A program made the translations under genes and the position numbers. A stretch of 64,000 nt of DNA from Cladopsammia gracilis (taxonomy: Eukaryota > Cnidaria > Anthozoa > Scleractinia > Dendrophylliidae): positions 186,001-250,000 of the forward strand of contig JAJGOT010000017.1 in assembly GCA_022457155.1 (NCBI GenBank), read 5' to 3'. The notes under the pieces were generated by a model. The model ran no database searches, was not told the DNA's origin, and saw only the letters and a program-made list of their open reading frames with translations. This document shows positions 24,301 through 31,200 of the stretch, piece after piece (positions within the stretch are counted from its first letter, which is position 1; each line of letters starts with the position of its first letter).

Positions 24301-25109
24301 TGAAATCCCGACCCTTTCATATACCTCCAGTCTCAAAAAGATACCCCTTTTGGGCGGAGCATCCCCGTATATCCCATTATGGGGAGTACCACCCCGGGCA
24401 CAGGACCCGTTTAGGACACTAATATGGCCGCCATTTCATTGTTTTGGGACACCAATACGGCTGCCGTGACGTCACGTGCAAACGCTCAAAATGTGAACCA
24501 ATCATCAACTTTGCTGTACCACTCGTTCAGATAATGAGGGAGCGAAGGAAAATATTGTTCCAGGCGTTCAGATATCCGAGGGGAGCGACGGACAGGCGGC
24601 GCGCGAAGGAAAAATATTACGAGTGCTGACGGAAATCGCAATTTTTCCTTCGAGACGCTCCTTGCTATCTGAACGCCTGGAACGGAGAAGAAAATGACGG
24701 GCAAGCCATTCCAGTTTTTCTTGAACGCGAGAAAGCTGAATTATAGCACAATAGGCGGCCTCACTACTCGTTTTAACCAGTTTCTGTCGCATGAAGCGAA
24801 TGGGAGCATTGCTACTCCCAACCAGTAACCGTTTATACACCTGGGTGGAGATAAGACAATGTGGTGCAAAGTTTCATTTTTTTTTATGGAAACAACACGA
24901 TGGCATAGATCAGGGCTATTAAGCGGACACGCTAGTTGAAAGGTAGCTTGCACAACAGCTACAGACGCTTTCGTTGCTTTGTGTTCTAATCAAATTCTTG
25001 TTCAACTGACCAATGCAAATGCATAATTAATGTTTCAGTTTCCAACAAGTGGATCCATGAGTATGGAAACGAATTCACAAGACCTTGCACTTTGTCGCCA
25101 GACGAGTAA
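3563..25109 (+). CDS. P4HA: prolyl 4-hydroxylase subunit alpha (12 exons, complete)
   Basis: Catalytic alpha subunit of collagen prolyl 4-hydroxylase. In the ER lumen it pairs with protein disulfide isomerase (the beta subunit) and hydroxylates X-Pro-Gly prolines of procollagen using Fe2+, 2-oxoglutarate, O2 and ascorbate. Exons: 3563-3902, 12246-12586, 14333-14384, 15315-15526, 15978-16148, 16685-16755, 18656-18755, 19176-19229, 20391-20456, 22120-22188, 23506-23602, 25039-25109, joined length 1644 nt, 547 aa plus stop (vertebrate paralogues are about 530-545 aa). Order: signal peptide (about 1-24), P4Ha N-terminal assembly domain, TPR-like peptide-substrate domain (about 165-275), C-terminal dioxygenase domain (about 345-540). 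Iron ligands H442, D444 and H513 and the 2OG-binding K523 have family spacing (71 between the histidines, 10 from His to Lys). Cys308/Cys325 and Cys516/Cys541 keep the spacing of the known disulfides. No frameshift or stop. I chose ATG 3563 because the preceding TTG frame is not a start and it gives a good signal peptide. Confidence 0.95.
4706..4873. mobile_element. palindromic MITE in P4HA intron 1
   Basis: Arms AAAAACGTTCTCTGGTTAAA and TTTAACCAGAGAACGTTTT, about 26 bp of near-perfect inverted repeat. A second inner inverted repeat (GCTTTCGGCTA / TAGCCGAAAGGC) suggests a stable hairpin. No ORF. Confidence 0.75.
5468..5642. mobile_element. MITE with GTTCCA/GCGTTCAG termini
   Basis: Termini GCCTGTTCCATGCGTTAAG and CTGAACGCCTGGAACAGGC. 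Same family as 24557-24683, which shares the TATCTGAACGCCTGGAAC arm. Interior is GC-rich. Confidence 0.6.
5700..6970. other. P4HA intron 1 sequence without recognised content
   Basis: Only short direct repeats are seen (ACTGAACTGATCTAGACCCG twice near 5924-5950). No coding or RNA signal. Confidence 0.4.
6973..7091. mobile_element. palindromic MITE
   Basis: Arms CTAGATTCCATAGCTCAAAA with GGAGGT, and ACCTCC with TTTTGAGTTATGGAATCAAG. The loop includes GAGCCCGCGAG, also found in a repeat near 18520. Confidence 0.65.
7100..8660. other. P4HA intron 1, no recognised feature
   Basis: AT-rich unique-looking sequence. The short ORFs here show no family resemblance. Confidence 0.35.
8675..8808 (+). 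mobile_element. 134-bp hAT-like MITE, copy 1
   Basis: Termini GGGTGTTTCTTGGTGTTGCG and CGCAACACCAAGAAACTACC, flanked by an 8-bp direct repeat CCTATATT (8667-8674 and 8809-8816). An 8-bp duplication with short inverted ends is the hAT signature. Nearly identical to 9796-9929. Confidence 0.8.
8947..9744. mobile_element. Tigger/pogo-like non-autonomous element (about 0.8 kb)
   Basis: Terminal inverted repeats of about 29 bp: CAGTCGGACCTCTATTAAGC at the left and its complement at the right, flanked by TA. Multiple internal CCTCTATTAAGCGGCCA motifs. A short open segment ending at 9354-9356 reads PQQQTAVTDYFK-stop, resembling the C-terminal tail of Tigger/CENP-B-like transposases. This suggests an internal deletion derivative of an autonomous copy. 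Confidence 0.65.
9796..9929 (+). mobile_element. 134-bp hAT-like MITE, copy 2
   Basis: Same length and termini as 8675-8808 with only about two base differences seen, but a different 8-bp duplication AATATTTT (9788-9795 and 9930-9937). It is therefore an independent insertion, not a local duplication. Confidence 0.8.
9940..11158. other. P4HA intron 1, no recognised feature
   Basis: No coding, RNA or clear repeat structure seen. Confidence 0.35.
11159..11454. mobile_element. inverted-repeat element, arms about 47 bp
   Basis: CACGTAGACCGCGGACGATA at the left is mirrored at the right by TATCGTCCGTGGTCTACGTG, and pairing continues through GTTGTCCATTCCAACTCTTTA. The spacer is about 200 bp. Confidence 0.7.
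11851..12110. mobile_element. palindromic MITE just upstream of P4HA exon 2
   Basis: Arms TTACTGCGCCTTTCAATAAC and GTTATTGAAAGGCGCAGTAA, with pairing continuing for about 80 bp (TTGAAATTCAAAT and the GACGGCA segments). It ends 135 nt before the exon 2 acceptor. Confidence 0.75.
12246..12586 (+). CDS. P4HA: P4HA exon 2
   Basis: Acceptor TTTATAG/GT. Encodes GLLIDKLENYRPHFPG through RLQDVYNLTPYDF (family: RLQDTYNL) and the start of the TPR-like substrate-binding domain (FSVLDHLAWSSYQ). The donor CAG/GTATACCG is followed 8 nt later by a run of 16 C. Confidence 0.93.
12595..12610 (+). repeat. poly(C)16 next to P4HA exon 2 donor
   Basis: A run of 16 C beginning 8 nt after the 5' splice site at 12587. 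Confidence 0.9.
12741..13300 (+). mobile_element. composite repeat with tRNA-like pol III promoter, copy 1
   Basis: Termini TTAACTCGTGAATA and TATTCACGGGTTGG form a short inverted repeat. Inside is a tRNA-like head with A box TGGTCGAGTGG at 13049-13059 and B box CGAGTTCAAGTC at 13091-13102. A second, inverted copy is at 47737-48347. Confidence 0.65.
13590..14230. repeat. (CAGT)n microsatellite, about 640 bp
   Basis: Interrupted CAGT/AGTC tetranucleotide tract in P4HA intron 2. It produces long Ser/Gln/Val ORFs in one strand that are not genes. Confidence 0.95.
14333..14384 (+). CDS. P4HA: P4HA exon 3 (52 nt)
   Basis: Acceptor ATACAG. Encodes LGDVGKAINYTVAALKV, a helix of the TPR-like peptide-substrate-binding domain, with an NYT glycosylation sequon. 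Donor G/GTAAGC. Phase 0 in, phase 1 out. Confidence 0.9.
14605..14720 (-). mobile_element. fragment of 'CCAATCAGA' TIR MITE family
   Basis: GTTTTCAAGTGAGTGTCGTA and later CCAATGAACCAATCAGAACT match, in reverse, the right ends of the copies at 19845-20101 and 29747-29991. Confidence 0.6.
14982..15140. mobile_element. pogo/mariner-like MITE with internal 11-bp tandem repeat
   Basis: TACAGTAGACGCTCCCGTAA at the left and GCGTTGACTGTA at the right. Internally, CACCCTCGGGA is repeated five times in tandem at 15007-15061. Confidence 0.65.
15146..15303. repeat. two (ATT)n microsatellites
   Basis: ATT runs at about 15146-15181 and 15256-15303. The second ends 11 nt before the P4HA exon 4 acceptor. 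Confidence 0.9.
15315..15526 (+). CDS. P4HA: P4HA exon 4
   Basis: Encodes VPNHERSVTNLKNFKEAQKM through FKKLCRGDPMPR. The LCRG motif matches the vertebrate YEMLCRGE region, and its cysteine (308) is the first of a conserved disulfide pair. The acceptor follows an (ATT)n microsatellite directly. Donor CGC/GTGAGT. Confidence 0.92.
15765..15886. mobile_element. imperfect palindromic MITE
   Basis: AGGACTTCGTG and TCTGTCTGTAATCATA at the left are mirrored by TATGATTACAGACCGA and the GTCCT end at the right. Confidence 0.5.
15978..16148 (+). CDS. P4HA: P4HA exon 5
   Basis: 57 codons, phase 0 both sides. Encodes ERLKCYYKTGHPLCTIKRCP then FTNPDIMILHNIMSDAEIDK, the entry to the dioxygenase fold. Cys325 pairs by spacing with Cys308 in exon 4. 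Confidence 0.92.
16195..16450. repeat. repeat rich in GTTCAACA / TGTTGAAC motifs
   Basis: Many inverted short motifs (GTTCAACATTTGT, GTTGAACAAATGTTGAA), consistent with a degenerate MITE in P4HA intron 5. Exact ends not resolved. Confidence 0.45.
16685..16755 (+). CDS. P4HA: P4HA exon 6
   Basis: Encodes LNRATVHNPITGELEYASYR then ISK (family: RRATVHDPxTGxLxxAxYRxSK). Phase 0 in, phase 2 out. Donor AA/GTAGGT. Confidence 0.92.
16885..17416 (-). mobile_element. 5'-truncated LINE, 3' end with (TTTACAG)n tail
   Basis: On the minus strand: a C-terminal RT reading frame followed by a 3' UTR ending in a heptamer tail TTTACAGTTTACAGTTTACA. Truncated at about 17416. Confidence 0.8.
17039..17395 (-). 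pseudogene. C-terminal reverse-transcriptase fragment of LINE
   Basis: Reads RAARVLTFFSYDADANCLIR, then LSTHFQIQKILMVYKCLNGL and LRDSDNKLVVPFPRTNYMKN, typical of the C-terminus of coral/CR1-type RT proteins. Just upstream a one-base loss (CAGACCGT for CAGAACCGT) breaks the frame. No catalytic core remains. Confidence 0.8.
17455..17523. repeat. (ATG)n microsatellite
   Basis: Interrupted GATGAT run in P4HA intron 6. Confidence 0.85.
17525..18490. other. P4HA intron 6, no recognised feature
   Basis: A 79-codon frame at 18060-18296 (-) shows no family resemblance. A short GC-rich inverted repeat with GAGCTC ends lies at about 18504-18541. Confidence 0.35.
18656..18755 (+). CDS. P4HA: P4HA exon 7
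   Basis: Encodes NCWLNEGHDELIGRVNKRM then TALTELNLRTAEDFQ (family: SAWLxG, RVNxRIxDxTGLxxxTAEELQ). Ends in phase 0 at CAG/GTTATT. Confidence 0.92.
19176..19229 (+). CDS. P4HA: P4HA exon 8 (HxD iron-binding motif)
   Basis: 18 codons: VQNYGLAGHYDPHFDFSR. HFD supplies the first two iron ligands (H442, D444). The acceptor AATAG is weak but phase and homology fix it. Donor AGG/GTATGT. Confidence 0.93.
19845..20101 (+). mobile_element. 'CCAATCAGA' TIR MITE family, copy
   Basis: Shared core GTTTTCCCGCGCTTGGCGCC and right terminus CGACACTCAACTGAAAACC. Compare 29747-29991, 31028-31212, 14605-14720 (-) and 27355-27520 (-). Confidence 0.65.
20391..20456 (+). CDS. P4HA: P4HA exon 9
   Basis: 22 codons: DLENSSLGRLGTGNRIATVL then LY. 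Vertebrate proteins have GTGNRIATWLFYMS here. Acceptor TTTTCAG; donor TAC/GTACGT. Confidence 0.92.
20512..20770 (+). repeat. dispersed repeat starting AAAGGGGCTGTCACC
   Basis: Shares AAGGGGCTGTCACC, ACTGGTCCA and GGATGGAAATGGATT segments with 30450-30697 (-), 46919-47235 and, weakly, 40446-40650 and 19480-19600. Probably a non-autonomous transposon; exact ends not fixed. Confidence 0.55.
20975..21993. mobile_element. 1.02-kb TTAA-terminated (piggyBac-like) element
   Basis: Begins TTAACCCTTTGACGACCGT and ends ACGGTCCTCAAAGGGTTAA, an inverted repeat of about 19 bp that includes TTAA at both ends. It fills most of P4HA intron 9. Frames inside (21088-21597 on -, 21278-21658 on +) lack recognisable transposase motifs, so it is probably non-autonomous. 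Confidence 0.6.
22120..22188 (+). CDS. P4HA: P4HA exon 10
   Basis: 23 codons: MTDVEAGGATVFPYVGARVK then PKK. GGATVFP is diagnostic of prolyl 4-hydroxylases. Donor AAA/GTAAGA. Confidence 0.94.
22600..23390. repeat. 68-bp tandem array with 204-bp higher-order period
   Basis: About 11-12 units built around CTATTAAAGGGACACTT, GGTCCCGGCCGGCAAAACG and CTCATATAATCTTTGTAAT. Three-unit blocks starting at 22808, 23012 and 23216 repeat at exactly 204 bp, the first two giving identical translations. In P4HA intron 10. Confidence 0.9.
23506..23602 (+). CDS. P4HA: P4HA exon 11 (distal His and 2OG-binding Lys)
   Basis: Encodes GDAVFWHNMLRSGEGDFRTR then HAGCPVLKGWKW. H513 is the third iron ligand and K523 binds 2-oxoglutarate. 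Phase 0 in, phase 1 out. It is preceded by the 68-bp tandem array. Confidence 0.94.
23964..24411. mobile_element. inverted-repeat element with internal 'CCCTTTCATATACC' minisatellite
   Basis: CGGGGATGCTCCGCCC at 24006 and GGGCGGAGCATCCCCG at 24353 form arms. Between them are tandem copies of TACCCCTTTCATATACCTTT. A poly(G) run lies at about 23968-23987. Confidence 0.65.
24557..24683. mobile_element. palindromic MITE, GTTCCAGGCGTTCAGATA arms
   Basis: Left GTTCCAGGCGTTCAGATA, right TATCTGAACGCCTGGAAC. Related to 5468-5642. Confidence 0.75.
25039..25109 (+). CDS. P4HA: P4HA exon 12 and stop
   Basis: Encodes VSNKWIHEYGNEFTRPCTLS then PDE and TAA at 25107-25109 (family: SNKWLHERGQEFRRPCxLSExE). 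Cys541 keeps the 25-residue distance to Cys516. No ER-retention tail, as expected: retention is provided by the PDI partner. The poly(A) site is not resolved; an AATAAA occurs at 25937. Confidence 0.94.
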
Positions 25110-25411
25110 ACTGCAAAGAAACGTCAAAAGGACGCACGAGTCTTCAGTCAATGATCAACAGGACAGAAAATTAGTTTTAGTTTCCAAATTCTGCTGGTCA
25201 GGTTTTATCAAGAAGGGTGTTAATAACAAAAAAATGTGTTGTAATGCGCTTTTTTTTCTTTTCGGTTAGGCGGAAGAAATTCAAGTGCTGTATTTTTATT
25301 CCACTTGACAAACCAAGGGCTAGAAAATAGACTATAATGCCTTAACCATAAAAAGAAGAATTTAGCTAATTTTAAACTATTTTAGCTACTAAGTTATAAT
25401 TAACAAATTTA

Positions 25412-25576
25412 CACCGGTTTTCCGTGGTGTGGACTCTTATTTACCACGATTTACGTCATCACATGGTCAAAATGTTGTGGACTCACGAGGCGCAGCCGAG
25501 TGAGTCAGCAACAAATTTTGACCATGTGATGACGTAAATCGTGGTAAATAAGAGTCCACACCACGGAAAACCGGTG
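25412..25576. mobile_element. 165-bp near-perfect hairpin MITE
   Basis: Left arm starts CACCGGTTTTCCGTGGTGTG and the right arm ends with its exact complement. Pairing runs about 70 bp per arm through the TTACGTCATCACATGGTCAA segment. The loop contains ACGAGGCGCAGCCGAGT, also present in the element at 60633. Located just 3' of P4HA. Confidence 0.85.
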
Positions 25577-25682
25577 GAAATCTGTTTTTCACCACAATAT
25601 TTGAAGAAATAATACGGGGAAAAATCGAAGTTTCGTTACAAAACGTGACTGCTAAGAAAGCGCGAGCGTTGTCTATAACTTC

Positions 25683-25803
25683 CTCGCAATCTGATTGGTT
25701 TATTTTTTCAAGCGCGCGCTTTTATAGGCATTGCGTGATGTTAGCGTCAGCACCGTTGTCTGTACTCTCATTTACCACCCGCATCGACCAATCAGATTGC
25801 GAG
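25683..25803. mobile_element. MITE with CTCGCAATCTGATTGGT termini
   Basis: CTCGCAATCTGATTGGT at the left and ACCAATCAGATTGCGAG at the right, a 17-bp perfect inverted repeat. Confidence 0.75.
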
Positions 25804-26264
25804 TTAAGCGGCAATTGTGGTAAAAATAAATATTTTGCACAAATGCGTTGTTCTGTGAATGTGGCATCCTACATTCCATGAGGAAGACCTTATTTTACGA
25901 GAAGAACTTTTATTCATATTACCCCTAAGCTCCTGAAATAAAGCTCCTGACCATTTAAAATACTGACATGGCCTTATTGTCAGACACGACAACCTTCCTA
26001 GAATAGTTTCTTTCCCTGGCCTCAACAACGCGCTTACCGAGCAGAGGGGGGGAGGGGAGGGGGGGAATCTTACCAATCATCTCCATGGGTGACGTCACAT
26101 TCTATTACGCGCCGAGGACGACTGGGAACAAATTAAATGATACTTAAATCATAAATTGACAGTGACCATTCAATTACTGCGAAAGGAGTTATAAGCCAGT
26201 TCCTTTTCTTGCGATGCTGTTTATTTTTTCTATGCTGTACTTGACAGTTTTCATTTACGCGGGT

Positions 26265-26930
26265 GAATGTGTCGAGTAGTACTTTCCTGTGGTGCAGTTT
26301 ATTATACTGTACAAGATGGTTCTGTGAACAGAATCCTACAGTGTGTGGTTATGAAACCTGATAAATGTTTTTGTTCCATGTTTCCGTTATCGTTTTTCGC
26401 CTTTGACCGTCGGCACAACACAATAGATTTTGATCTTTTGTTCGAGCAACTGACCAATAGAAATGGTGCTATTAAGTTATTCAGTCATAGCGTGTGATAA
26501 AAAAACAAAAGATGTGCACGGTCAAGTACGGTTCAACATAAATTGTAGCTCCTTTGTTATCGCCATTGAAGTCTGCAACCAGTCCCTCGATTAACAATGG
26601 TGACTCCTATGTGGGACTGTTAACTTCTGCTATACAACGTGGTTATAAATTTTGAATCCATGGACAGAATAACTGACCATTCGAATGAAATCTATCGAGC
26701 AGTACTTTCATGTGATACTGTTTATTATGCTGTACAAGATGGTTCTAACTTTTGGGTCTGTGGATGAAATCCTAGAGTGAACATTCAAATGAAAACTATT
26801 GATCAGCACTTTCCCGTGGTACCGTGGTTCTTTGAATCCGTGAGGAGAATCCTGAGTGTGATCATTCATGAAAGCTTTTTAGCACTACTTCCCCATTTGA
26901 TTGTATTACAATTTTCCTCCAGTGGAGAGA
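26265..26930 (+). repeat. degenerate array of the ~106-bp unit (family M)
   Basis: About six diverged units with the signatures GCAGTACTTTC, CTGTTTATTATGCTGTACAA and GGTTCTAACTTTTG. The oldest-looking locus, in the spacer between the two genes. Confidence 0.65.
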
Positions 26931-27354
26931 ACCAGTGGAGAGATGTTAAAAATGAACTTTAAATTCAAACTCTGTGTCAACTTCCTTCTTTTGTCTTCTT
27001 TTTGGAAAAGCTCAAAAAAGAGGAGTCAGACTGAGTCAACAGCAAGACAGTATCAAGTCATTTAGCATTATTTAACTTTATTTCTCACATTTTATGATGA
27101 GCCGAGTGGTGTCGGCAATATTGTACTACACAATTCAAGGTGAATTAAAAGAGGAGAGGTATAAATTTTACACTGATTTTCTACGATGTAATCAAGCCTA
27201 TATTACCACTGATTTAATACCACTTACTCCAATTGCACAAGTCAGTTTTAGCTTACAGAACGAACCGAGAAAATTAAAGCTTAGAACAAAAGATTGATGG
27301 TTACCTGTTAGAGTGGTAATGACTGTCGTGAAATCAAAAACCGAGAAAATATCG
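26931..27354. other. intergenic spacer, no recognised gene
   Basis: Between the convergent P4HA and beta-spectrin genes. 3' UTRs of one or both may extend here; no poly(A) site could be assigned with confidence. Confidence 0.3.
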
Positions 27355-27520
27355 GGCCAATCATGGCACAAGTAACTTTACGCAATCAACCAATCAACTC
27401 GAAAGAAAAACATGCAACCAGTGCCAAGCGTGGGAAAACGCGTGTGGTTTTGCTCCTGATTGGCTAAAAAGCAGCAGCTGTTTCGATTGGTTAATAGAGA
27501 TGGTACTGAGCAAGCGATAA
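27355..27520 (-). mobile_element. 'CCAATCAGA' MITE family fragment
   Basis: In reverse it contains GTTTTCCCACGCTTGGCAC and flanking ATTGGTT motifs shared with 19845-20101. Confidence 0.5.
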
Positions 27521-28137
27521 ACTAAGCAAACAATGTTGGACACCCATTTTGTAGACGTGAGCAAAAGCGAAAGAAGAAGAATTTTACACAGTCAGACCCA
27601 ATACTTCTTGATGCCCACTAAAGTCTAAATCTTTTGAGGGCAGATTAAACACTCAAAAAAGACCTAAGTACATTTTTTTCTCCGCTTAGGCTGGAGAAGT
27701 TATTAAACTAAAATAAAGCACAATTGACAAAGAACAAAATATTCTTAACTAACAATAGTTGGTTCCCCGGTTTACATACGTCTAGTAGACAATCATTTTT
27801 TTCTTTCAGCCGGTGTTAAACACCTCTAACTATTGAATAAATGGTTTCTGATAGTTTCCTGAGCGAAATAACCATGTTGGAATCTTGGACTACAACGCAA
27901 AGAAACTTGAACACGAATTGTAAGTCTTGACGTCAAAATCGAGAAACCATTGTCTTGAATTTATAGTCCTATGTACGCTTTGGCTTGGCAAGAAAACTGA
28001 TCAGCATTCCTCACCGAAGAACCAACAAACCAATTTTAACACGCTCCATTACAAATGAAAGTCCTAGATGCTGCGATAAACTGTTTCACAGATATTTATA
28101 ATTTGGAACCTAGTGGATTGATTGTTCGAAAACTGCA

Positions 28138-28296
28138 TCATTTCTTTTCTTCTTTCTCCTTGTCCATGTTTTTGCTTCTTCGCTTTCCGAAAATGCCGCT
28201 GCCAGCTCGCTTCTCTGTTTTCTTGCCCGGAGAGGAAGGTCCAGAATCCTCTGTGGCACTCTCCTGCAAATTCTTGATCCAAAGATTCATGTCATC
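28138..28296 (-). CDS. SPTB: beta-spectrin last exon (PH end, C-terminal tail)
   Basis: Encodes [20 protein letters not shown] then [20 protein letters not shown] and a Lys/Glu tail, TGA at 28138-28140. W in LWIKNLQ is the invariant PH-domain tryptophan. The tail resembles the vertebrate KEKRFSLFGKKK ending. Confidence 0.94.
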   Translation of the reverse strand, partial: DDMNLWIKNLQESATEDSGPSSPGKKTEKRAGSGIFGKRRSKNMDKEKEEKK

Positions 28297-31200
28297 CTGA
28301 ATGGGGAGGAAAAATAGGTAAGCAAGGCATATTAGGCCTACAAGGTTCGTGACAATTTGTGACATCGTCTTCGCCCTTTTGAGTCTGTGGATGAAATCCT
28401 TAAGTGTAACCATTCAAACGAAAGCTGTTGAAAAGTAATTTCCTGTGGTGCTGTTTATTGTGCTGTACAAGGTGGTTCAACCTTGAGATTCTACAGAGAA
28501 ACCATTCAAAGGAGGCTGAAGAGCAGCAATTACCTGTTGTGAAGTTAACTACACTGAACAAGATGATTCTAACGCTTTGAAGAAATCATAAAGTGTCACC
28601 ACAAGCGGTACATGCCTATAAAAGAAACCCTCAAGTGGGGGGTTTTAAAGTAATTTTTGAGCTTCTGAATGAAATTAAACTGTAAAAAGAAAAACTTTGT
28701 CAGTGCCTGCTTCATCTAAGTGTGTCCTCGAATGTGAGGTTCTAACTATTAATGAAAAGATTTATCAGTGCTCACTTCATCTTTTGCTTGGAAAAGGAAT
28801 TCTTGACCAGTGTTTGTCCTGTAAGAAATACGAAACAAATTCGGTAAGTAAATTTTGTCCATTTCTCAGCGAATTCAGTATAAAGTATGAAAAGAAGACA
28901 CAACTAAGCTAATCTCCTAGGGAGTTTATTAGGAGAACAACACTTTTGTCATCGGACCGCGGGACATTAGCGCCATTTATACGGGAGAAAATAAGACGCG
29001 TCTTATCTAAGACGCGACTTAAATAAGATGCGAAGTGTACCATTTATACGTTTGCGTCCAACATATGACGCGAAGATCACGTATAAATGGTTCGCGTCTT
29101 ATTTTTTATACGGCGCACTTGTTGTTCACGTCTTATTTAGGACGCGAAAGCATTTATACGAGGAAGTTCACGTCTTATTTAAGACGCGGACAAAATAAGA
29201 ACAGCTGAAAACCCTGTTCTAAGATAAGTCGCGTCTAAAATAAGACACGAATGCTTATTTTGTACTGTTTATACGATCGGTTCGCGTCTTATTTAAGTCG
29301 CGTCTTAGATAAGACGCGTCTTATTTTCTGTCGTATAAATGGCCCTATTATATCTTTCACTCCCAGAGTCAATTATGGAGACATGCAGTGTAGTTCTAAC
29401 TTTCGAGTCTGTTGACGAAATCCTATGGTGTGACCATTCAAATGAAACCTCTTCGCCAGTATATTTGCATGGTACCATTTGTTTTTCAATATTTTATAAA
29501 ACGAAATTTGGAATTTTTCTTGAATTTTGATTTTTGGCTCTCTTTGGAGTTTAAGGATTAACCTGGGATTTTTATGGTATTCCAGCGATCAATTCGTCAA
29601 GAAGGGAACAAAACAGTAAACTCACCTGAATCTAAACACATTCTTTCTCTTGGTGTAATCGGTGGCTACTTCTGCAATACCGTCTGTTGTCGGCAAGGAA
29701 TTCGCAGACTCGTGTTCCTATAACACGAAACATACCCAATGTTAGCGGTTTTCAATTCAGTATCGCAAGTAATTACGCGATTGATTTGGTTTTGCATCGC
29801 TACGCTCCACTTTCTCAACCAATCAGAAGTAAAACCAAAACCAATCGTGACTTGCTCCCACGCATTTTCCCGCGCTTGGCGCCGGCTGCATGTTCGAGTT
29901 CTGATTGGCTCATTGGATTGTCTGCGTCTGTTGTGATTGGCCAGAGTTATAACTTTGGTTTTGGTTGTATGACACTAACTAAAAACCGCTCTATCACAAA
30001 AGTAATTTTCTAATTACTATAGTTTAACAAAACGAATTTTATATCTGAATCGGCCTCGTTCTCAAGAGCTTTCTTCCTGGGAACGAGGCAGGTATAGTTT
30101 ATGGCCACCTACGAAACATAATACACTTCATTTAAAAACTCACCACGCGTGCAGTCTTCTGATCTTTATAGAAATGAAGGAGCATGTCTTGTAGAACAAC
30201 GTAGAACTGCTTCCACTGCCTGATGAGGAACAACAAAACCACAAAACCCTTAGAACAAATTGCAAATTGCATCCAGCATTTTAGCTCTTATTTCAGCACA
30301 GGTATTGAACCTCCTTGATTAAAAAGGCAATGCCATAGTGATTTTTTTTTTTTAATATTTGACCTAGTACCACCTTTTCTCATACACAGATGCTCCTATA
30401 ACACCAAGAGGAACATACGTTTCTCTTTGCCCCAAAGGGAGGAGAAACCATGATCAGATTTTAAACTATTTTCCCAAGACACGAGGGAACAACGTCAAAA
30501 AAGATGGCCATTTTTTTCAAGTTGCAATCCATTCCCATCCTGGCCGTCCCCGGCCAGACACTTCTTTACATTATCAGTGCCCTTGTAAAGTGATTGTTAA
30601 CAAAACTGGTCCATTATTTTGAGGTTTCCAAGTACAGAAATATATTTTTTACCTTATCAAAGTTAAATTAAAATCGGTGACAAGGCCCCTTTAAATGATG
30701 AAACAACGTCCCCAACGAGTTCGAAAAAGTCAAATAAAGTTACCTGATCGGTGCCTTTCTGTTCGGGGCATCCATGGTTGGTTTACGGTAAAGATAACCT
30801 TCCATCTTTCCATCTGTGACGCTCCCCTCTGTCTCTGCTGTAAAACAAATCCTTGCGTTACATTTTTTGTCCTCTGCAACCCACTGATGGATTGGCTCCG
30901 CTAAGGATGGCACTTCACTAAGTTCTTTACTAAGGATGCTTATTATCGTGTTCATTCAAATCAAATCTATTGAGCGTTCTTTCTCGTAGTACTGTACATT
31001 CGTATGGTATTGCTTTTTATGCAGTAGAGAGGTTTTCAATTGTTGCTACGCTTTGTGATTGGCTAAAACATCCCGCGCCACTCCTACCCAATCAGAAGTA
31101 AAAACAAACCAATCGTGACTTGCTCGCACGCGTTTTCCCGCGCTTGGCGCCGGCTACATGTATTTGCTATGAGTTCTGATAGGTTCATTGGATTGTCTGT

